Below are positions 27,181 through 40,662 of a stretch of DNA of 64,000 nt, in pieces. Under the pieces are notes generated by a model that searched no databases, was not told the origin of the DNA, and saw only the letters and a list, made by a program, of their open reading frames with translations. Numbering within the stretch: the first letter of the stretch is position 1; each line of letters opens with the position of its first letter. Origin of the DNA: Limosilactobacillus fastidiosus (GTDB taxonomy: Bacteria; Bacillota; Bacilli; Lactobacillales; Lactobacillaceae); NCBI RefSeq assembly GCF_014145505.1, contig NZ_JACIUZ010000031.1:1-64000 (forward strand), read 5' to 3'. Made by a program: the position numbers and the translations under genes.

Positions 27181-28287
27181 GTGACGTTCAAATGGTCGCG
27201 GCAAAAAACATATCTATTAATTGGAATGGCTATTTGCGGGATATTAGCAATGATTTTTGTTACTCACAATCAGCGGCTTTACCGCCAACCGATTGCTCGA
27301 GTTGTTAGAGTGACAAATGGAAAAGCTCAACGAACAGAGGATGAGTTTAAAAACGTTGATCATCAAACCGAACAGCAAATTACTGCAGTGTTGATGAATG
27401 GAAAGTATCGGGGGTCAAAAGTAACCATTAAGAACACCTTTAGTGACTCTCAGCCAATGGACCAGCAGTATCATATTGGGGATCAGCTCTTTCTTTCACA
27501 ACTGGTAAAACATGGCGGTGGTTTAATAGCTAACCCAGCTGGACAAAAACGAGACACGGTAGTTGTTTTCCTTAGTTGGCTTGTTATTACGATCCTCCTT
27601 TTAACGATGGGGCGTGCCGGAACGTTTGCCCTAATCAGTGTGGTTTTTGATATCATTTTATTTATGATTGCTCTTGCCCTTGATCTTCATAATCAAGGAA
27701 ACCATGCTTTATTAATCTTTTCGATCCTCGCTTTGATCTTTACAGCCGTTAGCCTGCTTCTGGTGTTAGGGCCGACGAAAAAGATGCTGGCAACTTTTGG
27801 GTCAACCATTGTGGGGACAACGATTGCAATTTTAGTAGGAGTCCTTGTATTATCCTTAACGAATAACCGGGGTGTTTACTATGAGTCAATGCAATATGTT
27901 ACCCAAGTACCACGGCCGCTATTTATTGCCGAAATCCTGCTCGGTTCTTTAGGAGCAGTAATGGACGAGTCAAGTGATATTGTAGCGACGCTTTTTGAAC
28001 TAAAACGAATTGATCCTAATGTTTCCCGAATGCAATTATTTATGTCAGGAAAAAGTGTTGGTAAATCAATTATGGGACCGCTTGTGAATGTTCTTTTTTT
28101 AATTTTTATGGCCGATACCTTTACCAATAGTTTGCTGTACTTGAAAAATGGAAATAGTTGGGGATATACGTTTAATATGAATATGAGTTTAGGAATGGTG
28201 CAGAGTTTAATTAGTGGGATTGGAATCGTTCTTGCCGTTCCAGCCGTTAGTGTATTTGGTTCATTATTATTGGGAAAGAGGAAGTAG
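27181..28287 (+). CDS. YibE/F-like membrane protein (first of pair)
   Basis: About 368 residues. One N-terminal helix is followed by an extracytoplasmic domain (about 30-125) and then about seven helices, with the conserved EILLGSLGAVMDESSDI segment of the YibE/F family. The GTG at 27181, preceded by GAGGAAG, is preferred. The frame is open from 27133 without a good ribosome binding site. It forms an operon with the next gene. The family function is unknown. Confidence 0.82.
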   Translation: MTFKWSRQKTYLLIGMAICGILAMIFVTHNQRLYRQPIARVVRVTNGKAQRTEDEFKNVDHQTEQQITAVLMNGKYRGSKVTIKNTFSDSQPMDQQYHIGDQLFLSQLVKHGGGLIANPAGQKRDTVVVFLSWLVITILLLTMGRAGTFALISVVFDIILFMIALALDLHNQGNHALLIFSILALIFTAVSLLLVLGPTKKMLATFGSTIVGTTIAILVGVLVLSLTNNRGVYYESMQYVTQVPRPLFIAEILLGSLGAVMDESSDIVATLFELKRIDPNVSRMQLFMSGKSVGKSIMGPLVNVLFLIFMADTFTNSLLYLKNGNSWGYTFNMNMSLGMVQSLISGIGIVLAVPAVSVFGSLLLGKRK

Positions 28288-28288
28288 A

Positions 28289-29062
28289 ATGAGTTCAATC
28301 AATGCTTTAGGATTAGTACTACTTTTTGTAATGTTTCTTATTGGCGGTAAGCAAGGATTCCGGTCATTCGTTAGTTTGTTGCTCAATTTTTGCTTTCTCT
28401 TTTTTGGAATTGTTTTAATTGAATTCCATGTTCCCCCAATATTTGTTGCAGTGGTAATTGGGGTAATAATTTTATCAATTACGATCTTCATGGGTGAAGA
28501 TGACTTACGAACAACGGTAACTGCTTTTTATGCTTCATTAATTGTTTTGACCATTCTTCTCTTTTTAATTTTCTTTATTAGTCACTGGGCAATGGTTCAA
28601 GGATTTGGAACAGAAGATAGTGATGATCTAGAAGGAATGTCGATTTTGATCGGGATTAGCTATTTGAAAGTGTCAGTAACGGCTATTGTTCTCAGTACTT
28701 TAGGGGCAATAGCTGAAGCCGCAATGGCTATTTCTGCAGGATTAACAGAAATCCTTGAAACTCACCCAGAGATTAGTAATTCACGACTAGTAGAGGGTGG
28801 AATGGGAATTGGACAACAGATTATTGGAACCACCCTGAATACTCTGTTTTTTGGTTGTTTTGGTGGTGTCCTTTCATTGTTTATTTGGTTTGCCGGACTT
28901 CACTATTCGTTCGGAACAATTATGAATAATAAGATTTTTGTGGCTGAATTAATTGAAGTTTTGATTTCATTCCTTGGTGTACTTCTAACTGTTCCCATTA
29001 CTTCACTAGTAATGGTTAAGCGACGAAAACAAGTCATTGACAAAACGATAGAAACAAAGTAA
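28289..29062 (+). CDS. YibE/F-like membrane protein (second of pair)
   Basis: 257 residues with about seven membrane helices and the same family core (STLGAIAEAAMAISAGLTEI), lacking the extracytoplasmic N-terminal domain of its partner. The ATG at 28289 lies one base after the upstream stop, with AAAGAGGAAG as ribosome binding site. The pair probably acts as a complex. No substrate can be assigned. Confidence 0.82.
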   Translation: MSSINALGLVLLFVMFLIGGKQGFRSFVSLLLNFCFLFFGIVLIEFHVPPIFVAVVIGVIILSITIFMGEDDLRTTVTAFYASLIVLTILLFLIFFISHWAMVQGFGTEDSDDLEGMSILIGISYLKVSVTAIVLSTLGAIAEAAMAISAGLTEILETHPEISNSRLVEGGMGIGQQIIGTTLNTLFFGCFGGVLSLFIWFAGLHYSFGTIMNNKIFVAELIEVLISFLGVLLTVPITSLVMVKRRKQVIDKTIETK

Positions 29063-29083
29063 ACTAACAAACAAATATTAAAA

Positions 29084-29194
29084 CCTTTAAAGGAGGTCCC
29101 GTGAGGCCTCAAAGGTGCGCAGAAAATACCCTACAAGATTATTGTAGTAGCATTAAAAGCAGCTTTGAGATCTCACTCGAAGCTGCTTTATTTT
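29084..29194 (+). promoter_or_regulatory. PyrR-responsive transcription attenuator
   Basis: CCTTT (29084-29088) / AAAGG (29111-29115) and GAGG / CCTC form a stem presenting the loop TCCCGTGAGG (29097-29106), the PyrR-binding consensus. A terminator follows: AAAGCAGCTT (29156-29165) pairs with AAGCTGCTTT (29180-29189), then a T run. AAAGGTGC (29111-29118) can instead pair with GCAGCTTT (29159-29166) with one mismatch, giving an antiterminator. A small hairpin (29131-29147) sits between. UMP-bound PyrR should favour termination. Confidence 0.88.
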
Positions 29195-29215
29195 CTTAGG
29201 GGAGGGAAAGTATTC

Positions 29216-30517
29216 ATGGCTCATCGTGATGATGTCGTTTTAGACGTTAATGAAAAGCCCAAAACAAGTCAGTGGATTGGGCTTTCACTTCAACACATGT
29301 TTTCCATGTTCGGTTCCACCGTCTTGGTACCGATTCTGGTTGGGTTAAATCCCGGCATTGCACTTTTTAGTTCTGGTGTTGGTACGTTAATGTACCTATT
29401 AATTACTAAGCATAAGATTCCAGCTTATATGGGATCAAGTTTCTCATTTGTTGTTCCAATGATGGCACTCATGAAGACAACAGGGTATCCAGGAATCGCG
29501 CAAGGAACAATTGCAGTTGGATGTGTTTATCTAATTGTTGCTTTGGTTGTTAGTTTAATTGGTTCTGACTGGATTGATAAGATTTTACCTCCAATTGTGG
29601 TTGGACCAGTTGTTGTTGTAATTGGTCTTTCCTTGGCAAGTACTGCTGCTAAAGATGCAACAATTAATTCTATAACCGGTAAATATGACTTGAAGTTCTT
29701 TGCGGTAGCAATGATTACAATGCTTTTAACGATCGCCTTTAACATGTACTTTAAAGGATTTATGGGTTTGATTCCAATCTTGATGGGGATTGTTTTTGGC
29801 TATATTGTTGCTTGCCTATTTGGGATAGTTGATTTTGCTCCCGTAGAAAAGGCACATTGGTTTAGCCTTCCTGCATTCCAAATTCCATTTATCAATTATC
29901 ATCCCCAGTTTTATTGGGGGGCAATCTTGAGCATGGCACCCATTGCCTTTGTAACAATGACAGAACACCTTGGTCATATTATGGTGTTAAATGAGTTGAC
30001 TGAACGAAACTACTTTAAGAATCCTGGCCTTAGTCATACATTGGCCGGGGATGGGACCGCATCAATTATTGCTGGATTTGTTGGTGGCCCCCCAGTTACC
30101 AGTTATGGTGAAAATATTGGTGTGATTGCGATCACCAAGGTTCAATCCGTTTACGTTATTGCTGGGGCAGCAGCCTTTGCGATCTTCTTCAGCTTTATCG
30201 GAAAACTTAGTGCGTTGATTGAAACGATTCCAATGCCTGTAATTGGTGGGATTTCCTTCCTGCTCTTTGGGGTAATTGCTTCTAGTGGGTTACGGGTAAT
30301 GATTGAAGATCAGATTGATTTCAATAAAAAACGGAATTTGATGATTGCTTCAGCGATTCTTGTGATCGGGATTGGGAATGCCTACCTTCAATTAGGGCAA
30401 TATCAATTCTCTGGTTTAGCAGTTGCTGCCGTCTTAGGAATCCTTTTAAACCTTGTTCTTCCACAGAAAGCTCGGAGCGAAAAAGAAATTGCGGCTAAGG
30501 TTAACCAAGCAAAATAA
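29216..30517 (+). CDS. pyrP: Uracil permease (NCS2 family)
   Basis: 433 residues with about 12-14 membrane helices and the NCS2 core features SLQHMFSMFGSTVLVP and the substrate-site segment MTEHLGHIMVL. The ATG at 29216 follows AGGGGAGGGAAAG. Upstream in-frame codons fall inside the attenuator terminator and are rejected. The PyrR leader in front identifies it as pyrimidine-regulated, which supports uracil as substrate. It is also called uraA. Confidence 0.93.
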   Translation: MAHRDDVVLDVNEKPKTSQWIGLSLQHMFSMFGSTVLVPILVGLNPGIALFSSGVGTLMYLLITKHKIPAYMGSSFSFVVPMMALMKTTGYPGIAQGTIAVGCVYLIVALVVSLIGSDWIDKILPPIVVGPVVVVIGLSLASTAAKDATINSITGKYDLKFFAVAMITMLLTIAFNMYFKGFMGLIPILMGIVFGYIVACLFGIVDFAPVEKAHWFSLPAFQIPFINYHPQFYWGAILSMAPIAFVTMTEHLGHIMVLNELTERNYFKNPGLSHTLAGDGTASIIAGFVGGPPVTSYGENIGVIAITKVQSVYVIAGAAAFAIFFSFIGKLSALIETIPMPVIGGISFLLFGVIASSGLRVMIEDQIDFNKKRNLMIASAILVIGIGNAYLQLGQYQFSGLAVAAVLGILLNLVLPQKARSEKEIAAKVNQAK

Positions 30518-30525
30518 AATCTGAG

Positions 30526-30560
30526 TAAAGAGACTGGAAATCAATCCAGTCTCTTTAATA
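30526..30560 (+). terminator. Terminator of the uracil permease gene
   Basis: TAAAGAGACTGGA pairs with TCCAGTCTCTTTA (30545-30557). The rest of the gap to atpB (30561-30876) holds the atp promoter and no gene I can support. There is no atpI. Confidence 0.85.
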
Positions 30561-30755
30561 CTTTAAAGATAAGTAATAATGTAATAGCAAACTAGCAGTT
30601 GAAGTGCTGAGAAATCGATATTTTAATAAATTGGTCAAGTTTTCCATTCATGTACGTGGAAGAATGATTAAAAAGCCATACTTGAAAATGAGCAAAAGAC
30701 TGCTAAAAATAAGGCTTTATTAGCGTTTTGTTCCCCTAAAAAATTAGAAATTTTT

Positions 30756-30784
30756 TTGAATGTTCCCTCAAATGATGATATATT
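30756..30784 (+). promoter_or_regulatory. Probable promoter of the ATP synthase operon
   Basis: TTGAAT (30756-30761), 17-bp spacer, TATATT (30779-30784), 92 bases before atpB. Confidence 0.65.
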
Positions 30785-30876
30785 AATATTCGTATATTGG
30801 GCTAGTTCGTATGGTATACGACGTTCATCCAATTTACAGCCAAATTATTGTTATTAAGGAAAGAGGTGAAATATGA

Positions 30877-31832
<956 letters not shown>

Positions 31833-31881
31833 TTATTTTGATTAATAATTTTTATTTCACAGAACAAGGAGGTGTCAATAG

Positions 31882-32389
31882 ATGTTTGTGAACAGTGTTT
31901 TAGCTGAATCTAATAGCTTATACGTTGGTGATTTGGTATTTTACATCGTTACTTTCATTATTCTGATGCTACTTATCAAGCACTTTGCTTGGAAGCCAGT
32001 TACAGATATGATGAAGAAGCGTGCAGATAAGATTGCTAGTGATATTGATAACGCTGCTAAATCACGTGAAAACGCTGAAAAGATGGCTGCTAAACGACAA
32101 GCTGAACTCCAGAACTCTCACCAAGAAGCTGCTGACATTATTAATAATGCTAAGAAGTCTGGTGAAGCTCAACGGGCTCAGATTGTTGAAACTGCACAAA
32201 ATGACGCTCAAGCACTTAAACAACGCGCACAAGAAGATGCTAAACAAGCTCGTCGTGACGCGTTGAATGGTGCAAAGGATGACGTTGCAAACTTATCTAT
32301 TGAGATTGCTTCCAAACTCATCCATAAAGAATTGAATGCGGATGATCAAAAAGAACTGATTGATTCGTATATTGAAGGGTTGGTAGATC

Positions 32390-32400
<11 letters not shown>
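31882..32400 (+). CDS. atpF: ATP synthase subunit b
   Basis: 172 residues: one N-terminal membrane helix (about 16-35) and a long charged alpha-helical stalk rich in Ala, Lys, Glu and Gln that dimerises and holds F1. Preceded by AAGGAGGTG. Its stop overlaps atpH by 11 bases. Confidence 0.95.
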
Positions 32401-34497
<2,097 letters not shown>

Positions 34498-34528
34498 GAA
34501 TGACTAGTCGAAAGGACGGTGAGATTTA

Positions 34529-35455
34529 GTGCCAGCTTCACTTGCTGCTGTTAAGCATAAGATTGAATCCACGAAGAGCACGCGCCAGATTACTTCTGCC
34601 ATGCAAATGGTTTCAACTGCAAAATTGAATCAAATTCAACATCATACTCAGACATATGAAGTATATGCTGAGAAGGTTAAGAATATGTTGTCCGATCTGG
34701 TTAAATCTCACAACGCATCTGCAGCTAGTGCCAGTCATGACGCCTATGCTGCGTTGTTTGAGAAGCGTCCAGTTAAGAAGACTGGAATTTTAGTTATTAC
34801 ATCTGATCGTGGCTTGGTTGGTAGTTACAATAACAATATTATCAAGCAAACTTTACAATTGATGACGGATAAGAATTTGACCGCTGAAAACACGGTATTC
34901 TTAACGGTTGGTAAAACAGGAACTGAATTTTTTAAGAAACGTGGGATGAACGTTGTCTACCAATATTCAGGAATCAGTGATGTACCAACCTTCCGTGAAG
35001 TTCATCAAATTGTGAAGACAGCAGTTCAGATGTATGACGATGCCGTATTCGATGAGATGTACCTGGTTTATAGCCACTATGTCAATCGAATTACGTCCCG
35101 AGTACGGGTTCATGATGTATTGCCAATTACGGCGGAATCATTGATGGATGATGAGAAAAAATCTGCTGAATCCAATAAGGATGAATCACCAATTACGGCG
35201 GAATACGAATTCGAACCTTCGGATACGGAAATTATTGCAGAACTTGTCTCACAATATGCTGAAAGTTTATTGTATGGGGCAATCCTTGATGCGAAGACAT
35301 CCGAGCATTCTTCAAGTGCTAACGCTATGCGGTCTGCAACTGATAATGCTGATGACATTATTTCATCATTAGAATTGCAATATAACCGTGCTCGTCAAGC
35401 TGCGATTACCACTGAAATCACTGAAATTACTGGTGGTATGACAGCACAAGAATAA
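34529..35455 (+). CDS. atpG: ATP synthase subunit gamma
   Basis: 308 residues forming the rotating central shaft. The N-terminal helix holds KHKIESTKSTRQITSAMQMV and the C-terminal helix NRARQAAITTEITEI. It starts with GTG at 34529. A moderately variable acidic segment (KKSAESNKDESP) lies in the middle, as in other lactobacilli. Confidence 0.96.
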   Translation: MPASLAAVKHKIESTKSTRQITSAMQMVSTAKLNQIQHHTQTYEVYAEKVKNMLSDLVKSHNASAASASHDAYAALFEKRPVKKTGILVITSDRGLVGSYNNNIIKQTLQLMTDKNLTAENTVFLTVGKTGTEFFKKRGMNVVYQYSGISDVPTFREVHQIVKTAVQMYDDAVFDEMYLVYSHYVNRITSRVRVHDVLPITAESLMDDEKKSAESNKDESPITAEYEFEPSDTEIIAELVSQYAESLLYGAILDAKTSEHSSSANAMRSATDNADDIISSLELQYNRARQAAITTEITEITGGMTAQE

Positions 35456-35466
35456 AATTTAACTGA

Positions 35467-36903
<1,437 letters not shown>

Positions 36904-36914
36904 GAGGGATAATT

Positions 36915-37343
36915 ATGGCTGATACTAAGTTTAAAGTCACCATTATCACTCCAGATGGTACGGTTTATGATAATGATAATGCCACGATGATTGTTATGAA
37001 CACTGCTAGTGGTCAAATGGGGATCATGGCTAATCACGTACCTGTATTGGCATCATTATTAATTAGTGAGTTGCGAATCAAGCATGAAGAGGGTACTGAC
37101 GAAATTGCTGCTGTTAACGGTGGGATCATGCAATTTGATGGTCACACAGCCCTAATTACAGCAGACAGTGCTGAGATGCCAGAAAAGATTGACGTCGAGC
37201 GTGCCCAACATGCGGTAGATCGTGCTAAAGAAGAAATTCAGAAGGCAAAGAAAGCTCATAAGCAAAATGATCTCGCTCGGGCTGAGGTTCATTTGAAACG
37301 GGCTGTTAACCGTCTGAAAGTTTCTAAGTTCAAACATAAGTAA
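36915..37343 (+). CDS. atpC: ATP synthase subunit epsilon
   Basis: 142 residues: an N-terminal beta barrel (KVTIITPDGTVYD, GQMGIMANHVPVLA) and a C-terminal helical hairpin that can inhibit ATP hydrolysis. Last gene of the operon. A terminator follows. Confidence 0.96.
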   Translation: MADTKFKVTIITPDGTVYDNDNATMIVMNTASGQMGIMANHVPVLASLLISELRIKHEEGTDEIAAVNGGIMQFDGHTALITADSAEMPEKIDVERAQHAVDRAKEEIQKAKKAHKQNDLARAEVHLKRAVNRLKVSKFKHK

Positions 37344-37360
37344 CTGATTTTTAACAAAGT

Positions 37361-37406
37361 AAAAAGGGTATTTAATGAGCTTTATCTCATTAAATATCCT
37401 TTTTTG
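37361..37406 (+). terminator. Terminator of the ATP synthase operon
   Basis: AAAAAGGGTATTTAATGAG pairs with CTCATTAAATATCCTTTTT, a long near-perfect stem. Confidence 0.92.
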
Positions 37407-37499
37407 ATTATTAACATAGTCTAAAGGTTGTTAATGATGACTGATCACCGTTGAGTTGGTATGATAAGATTGTAGTTGGTTTTAAAGAAGGTGAAATTG

Positions 37500-37730
37500 G
37501 TGCAAATGTCTGGAATAAAAGCTTTAGTAGAAATAGTTATCCAACTCGGAATGATCTGGTTAACGTTTACCGCAATTCAGGGATTTCGACTTGAACGATT
37601 CTTTCGTCAACCACCGAAAACATTACCGTTAGCCATTGTCTTACTTTCTACAGCTATTGGTTACTTATGTGCCAATTTCTTTATTGGATTTATTAATGCG
37701 GTTAGCCAACTACCCGGTTTATTGCGTTGA
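37500..37730 (+). CDS. DUF1146 / YwzB-like small membrane protein
   Basis: About 76 residues with two helices separated by a basic loop containing GFRLERFFRQPPK, a pattern I associate with the DUF1146 family found between atpC and murA in many Firmicutes. The GTG at 37500, eight bases after AAGAAGG, is chosen. TTG at 37497 and ATG at 37506 are possible. Function unknown. Confidence 0.78.
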   Translation: MQMSGIKALVEIVIQLGMIWLTFTAIQGFRLERFFRQPPKTLPLAIVLLSTAIGYLCANFFIGFINAVSQLPGLLR

Positions 37731-37748
37731 TTTAATAAGGAGTAAGTT

Positions 37749-39065
37749 ATGGAAAAGATAATTATTAAGGGTGGTCATCGTTTGTTGGGGCGCGTCGCCG
37801 TTGAAGGAGCAAAAAATGCTGTCTTGCCACTTCAAGCAGCTAGTATTCTTGCTTCTACCGGAACTTTTCATTTAACTAATGTTCCGGTATTATCAGATGT
37901 CCTAATGATGAATGAATTATTAAAATTCTTAAATATTCGGGTTCAATTTGATCAAGAAAAACATACTATTAATTTGAATGCGAGTTCAAAGCTTTCTTCA
38001 GAGGCACCCTTTCAATACGTAAGTAAAATGCGTGCTTCGATGGTGGTAATGGGACCATTGTTAGCAAGAACTGGTTATGCGAAAATTGCGCTCCCTGGTG
38101 GTTGTGCGATTGGTTCGCGGCCAATTGATCTTCACCTTAAGGGACTACGCCAGCTTGGGGCGACGATTGAACAACATGATGGATATATTGAAGCACATGC
38201 AGATCGCCTAGTTGGGGCAAACATTTACCTCGACTTCCCAAGCGTTGGCGCAACGCAAAATGTTATGATGGCAGCAACTTTAGCTGAGGGAATCACAACG
38301 ATTGAAAATTGTGCTCGTGAGCCGGAAATTGTTGATTTGGCAAATGCCCTAAATAAAATGGGAGCACGAGTTCATGGTGCTGGAACCGATGTTATTCGTA
38401 TTCAAGGGGTTAATTTTCTCCATGGTTGTGATTATCGGGTAATGTCTGACCGAATTGAAGCCGGAACATTTATGATTGCTGCTGCTGCGACTAATGGTGA
38501 TGTGGTCGTTGAGAACGCAGAAAGTAAGTATAATGAACCACTAATTGCTAAGCTACAGGATATGGGAGTGACGGTAGTTGATCAAGATGACGGGATCCGT
38601 GTTCTTGGTACCTCAGTCTTGCTACCATCAGCGGTCCAAACAGCGCCTTATCCTGGTTTTCCAACTGATTTACAGCCACAGATGACCGTTCTACAATTAT
38701 TAGCAAACGGGACAAGTACAATGAATGAAACGGTCTTTGAGAAAAGATTTATGCATCTTGAAGAATTACGGCGGATGAATGCTGATTATCAAATCAAAAA
38801 CTCGACTGCGGCATTAAGTGGTCCAACTAAATTTAGTGGGGCAGAAGTTGCTGCCACCGATTTACGTGCTGGAGCTGCTTTAGTAATCGCTGGATTAGTT
38901 GCTCAAGGAATTACTCAAGTACGAAATTTGAAATACCTTGACCGAGGATATTATCATTTTCATCAAAAATTAGCCCAGCTCGGTGCGCAAATTGACCGAA
39001 TTAATATTGATGACCAGATCGAACTAAAGCCAGAGGAAACCGTCAACCATACCGAACGTAGTTAG
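37749..39065 (+). CDS. murA: UDP-GlcNAc 1-carboxyvinyltransferase
   Basis: First committed step of peptidoglycan synthesis, adding enolpyruvate from PEP to UDP-GlcNAc. 438 residues with the substrate Lys-Asn in EGAKNAVLP and the catalytic Cys119 in LPGGCAIGSRP, the target of fosfomycin in this family. It follows the DUF1146 gene by 18 bases. Confidence 0.96.
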   Translation: MEKIIIKGGHRLLGRVAVEGAKNAVLPLQAASILASTGTFHLTNVPVLSDVLMMNELLKFLNIRVQFDQEKHTINLNASSKLSSEAPFQYVSKMRASMVVMGPLLARTGYAKIALPGGCAIGSRPIDLHLKGLRQLGATIEQHDGYIEAHADRLVGANIYLDFPSVGATQNVMMAATLAEGITTIENCAREPEIVDLANALNKMGARVHGAGTDVIRIQGVNFLHGCDYRVMSDRIEAGTFMIAAAATNGDVVVENAESKYNEPLIAKLQDMGVTVVDQDDGIRVLGTSVLLPSAVQTAPYPGFPTDLQPQMTVLQLLANGTSTMNETVFEKRFMHLEELRRMNADYQIKNSTAALSGPTKFSGAEVAATDLRAGAALVIAGLVAQGITQVRNLKYLDRGYYHFHQKLAQLGAQIDRINIDDQIELKPEETVNHTERS

Positions 39066-39080
39066 TATTTTTCAATTATG

Positions 39081-39089
39081 TGGTATAAT
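39081..39089 (+). promoter_or_regulatory. Extended -10 promoter of mbl
   Basis: TGGTATAAT is a TGn-extended -10 box about 47 bases before mbl. No good -35 box is visible. Confidence 0.55.
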
Positions 39090-39135
39090 TACCAACGTTA
39101 TTATAATGATTTGGCCGGAAGGAGAAATTACATAA

Positions 39136-40140
39136 ATGGCAAAGGATATCGGAATCGATTTAGGAACTGCAAACGTCCTAATTTATGTTCAAGGCAAGGG
39201 AATCGTCTTGAACGAACCTTCAGTTGTTGCGATTGATACGCAAACTAATAAAGTTTTAGCTGTTGGCTCAGAAGCATATCGAATGGTTGGACGGACGCCA
39301 AGTAATATTCGGGCTATTCGTCCATTGAAGAATGGTGTTATTTCCGACTTCGATGTTACCCAAGAAATGCTTTCGTACTTTATCGGCAAATTAAGCGTTA
39401 AGGGCTTTATGTCTAAACCAGATATTATGATCTGTGCCCCTACAAACATTACTGAAATTGAACGAAAAGCGATTATTCAAGCAGCTGAGCAGTCCGGTGG
39501 GGGTAAGGTTTACCTTGAATACGAGCCTAAGGTAGCCGCAATCGGTGCTGGTCTTGATATCTTTAAGCCACGCGGTAGTATGGTGATTGACATGGGTGGT
39601 GGTACCAGTGATATTGCTATCCTTTCCTTAGGTGATATTGTTGCTAGTCAATCTATTCGGATGGCTGGTGATAAGTTGAATAATGATATTACTGCTTATA
39701 TTAAGGATCACCACGGCTTAATTATTGGTGAACATACTGCCGAACAAATTAAGATGGAAATTGGGACAGCCTTACCTGTTGACGAACCACAGAAGATGGA
39801 GGTCCGTGGTCGTGATGTTGCTACTGGAATGCCCAAGCAAATCACCACTGATGAAAACGAGATCGAAGAGGCAATTCACGGGACACTTGAACAAATCGTT
39901 AAAGCAACGGTTAGCGTTTTAGAAACAATCCCACCTGAGTTGGCTAGTGATATTATTGATCGTGGTATCATGTTAACGGGGGGAACTTCCCTTCTTAAAG
40001 GAATCGATCAACTCTTTAGTGATCAATTAAAAGTTCCCGTTGTCGTTTCTCAGGATCCTCTTGATAATGTTGCCAAGGGTGCTGGTGAAATGCTTGAACG
40101 GATGCAAAAGACCGATAACAGTAAAAAGAGTAAGAAGTAA
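39136..40140 (+). CDS. mbl: MreB-like actin homologue (Mbl type)
   Basis: 334 residues with an actin/Hsp70 ATPase fold: phosphate 1 [11 protein letters not shown], phosphate 2 [13 protein letters not shown], adenosine motif [13 protein letters not shown]. It polymerises at the membrane and directs sidewall synthesis. The sequence reads closest to Bacillus Mbl. It sits with rodA in one shape cluster. Its stop overlaps yidD. Confidence 0.93.
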   Translation: MAKDIGIDLGTANVLIYVQGKGIVLNEPSVVAIDTQTNKVLAVGSEAYRMVGRTPSNIRAIRPLKNGVISDFDVTQEMLSYFIGKLSVKGFMSKPDIMICAPTNITEIERKAIIQAAEQSGGGKVYLEYEPKVAAIGAGLDIFKPRGSMVIDMGGGTSDIAILSLGDIVASQSIRMAGDKLNNDITAYIKDHHGLIIGEHTAEQIKMEIGTALPVDEPQKMEVRGRDVATGMPKQITTDENEIEEAIHGTLEQIVKATVSVLETIPPELASDIIDRGIMLTGGTSLLKGIDQLFSDQLKVPVVVSQDPLDNVAKGAGEMLERMQKTDNSKKSKK

Positions 40141-40379
40141 TGGTTAAGCTCGTAAGTCGAATGATTCTATGGTATCAACGAAACATATCGGCAAAGCGAC
40201 CACTTAAAATTTGTCGGTATTATCCCTCTTGTTCAGAATATACGTTGGAAGCAATTCAACGTTTTGGAATGAAGGGGATATTACTTGGAATTGTAAGGCT
40301 ATTGCGGTGTCAACCATTTGCGCGGGGTGGCTATGATCCAGTTCCAGCAAAATTTACTTTCCATCGAGTTATGAAATAA
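40140..40379 (+). CDS. yidD: Membrane protein insertion efficiency factor YidD
   Basis: 79 residues with the family signature [15 protein letters not shown] and the three conserved Cys, then [16 protein letters not shown]. It is a membrane-associated helper of YidC-dependent insertion. The ATG overlaps the mbl stop by one base. Confidence 0.94.
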   Translation: MVKLVSRMILWYQRNISAKRPLKICRYYPSCSEYTLEAIQRFGMKGILLGIVRLLRCQPFARGGYDPVPAKFTFHRVMK

Positions 40380-40392
40380 TAAAGGTGAAAAA

Positions 40393-40617
40393 GTGGCAAG
40401 AAAAGATAAAAAAATTGAAGTTAATGTAAAAGATATTGAACGTCGCCATCAACCAGTTCAACAAGTTTTTATTGGTAAACGATTGGTTGGTGAAGTATTG
40501 GCAGATGGTAATCGTTTTAAGGCTCTCCTAACTGCTGACGAAAGTGAATTTTATGTTCACTCCCAAGAAGAGGGACTTGAAGTCGTATTACAGCAGTATC
40601 ATTTACATCAAGGATAA
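40393..40617 (+). CDS. DUF2969 protein
   Basis: 74 residues, small and charged, with the pattern KDIERRHQP, FIGKRLVGEV and a short beta-type C-terminal half, which I associate with the lactobacillar DUF2969 family. It starts with GTG at 40393 after AAAGGTGAAA. Function unknown. The position between yidD and rodA is conserved in lactobacilli. Confidence 0.75.
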   Translation: MARKDKKIEVNVKDIERRHQPVQQVFIGKRLVGEVLADGNRFKALLTADESEFYVHSQEEGLEVVLQQYHLHQG

Positions 40618-40662
40618 TGCGATGCAGTAGCGTTGCCCAAATCTCAAAAAAGGAGTTAAAGA

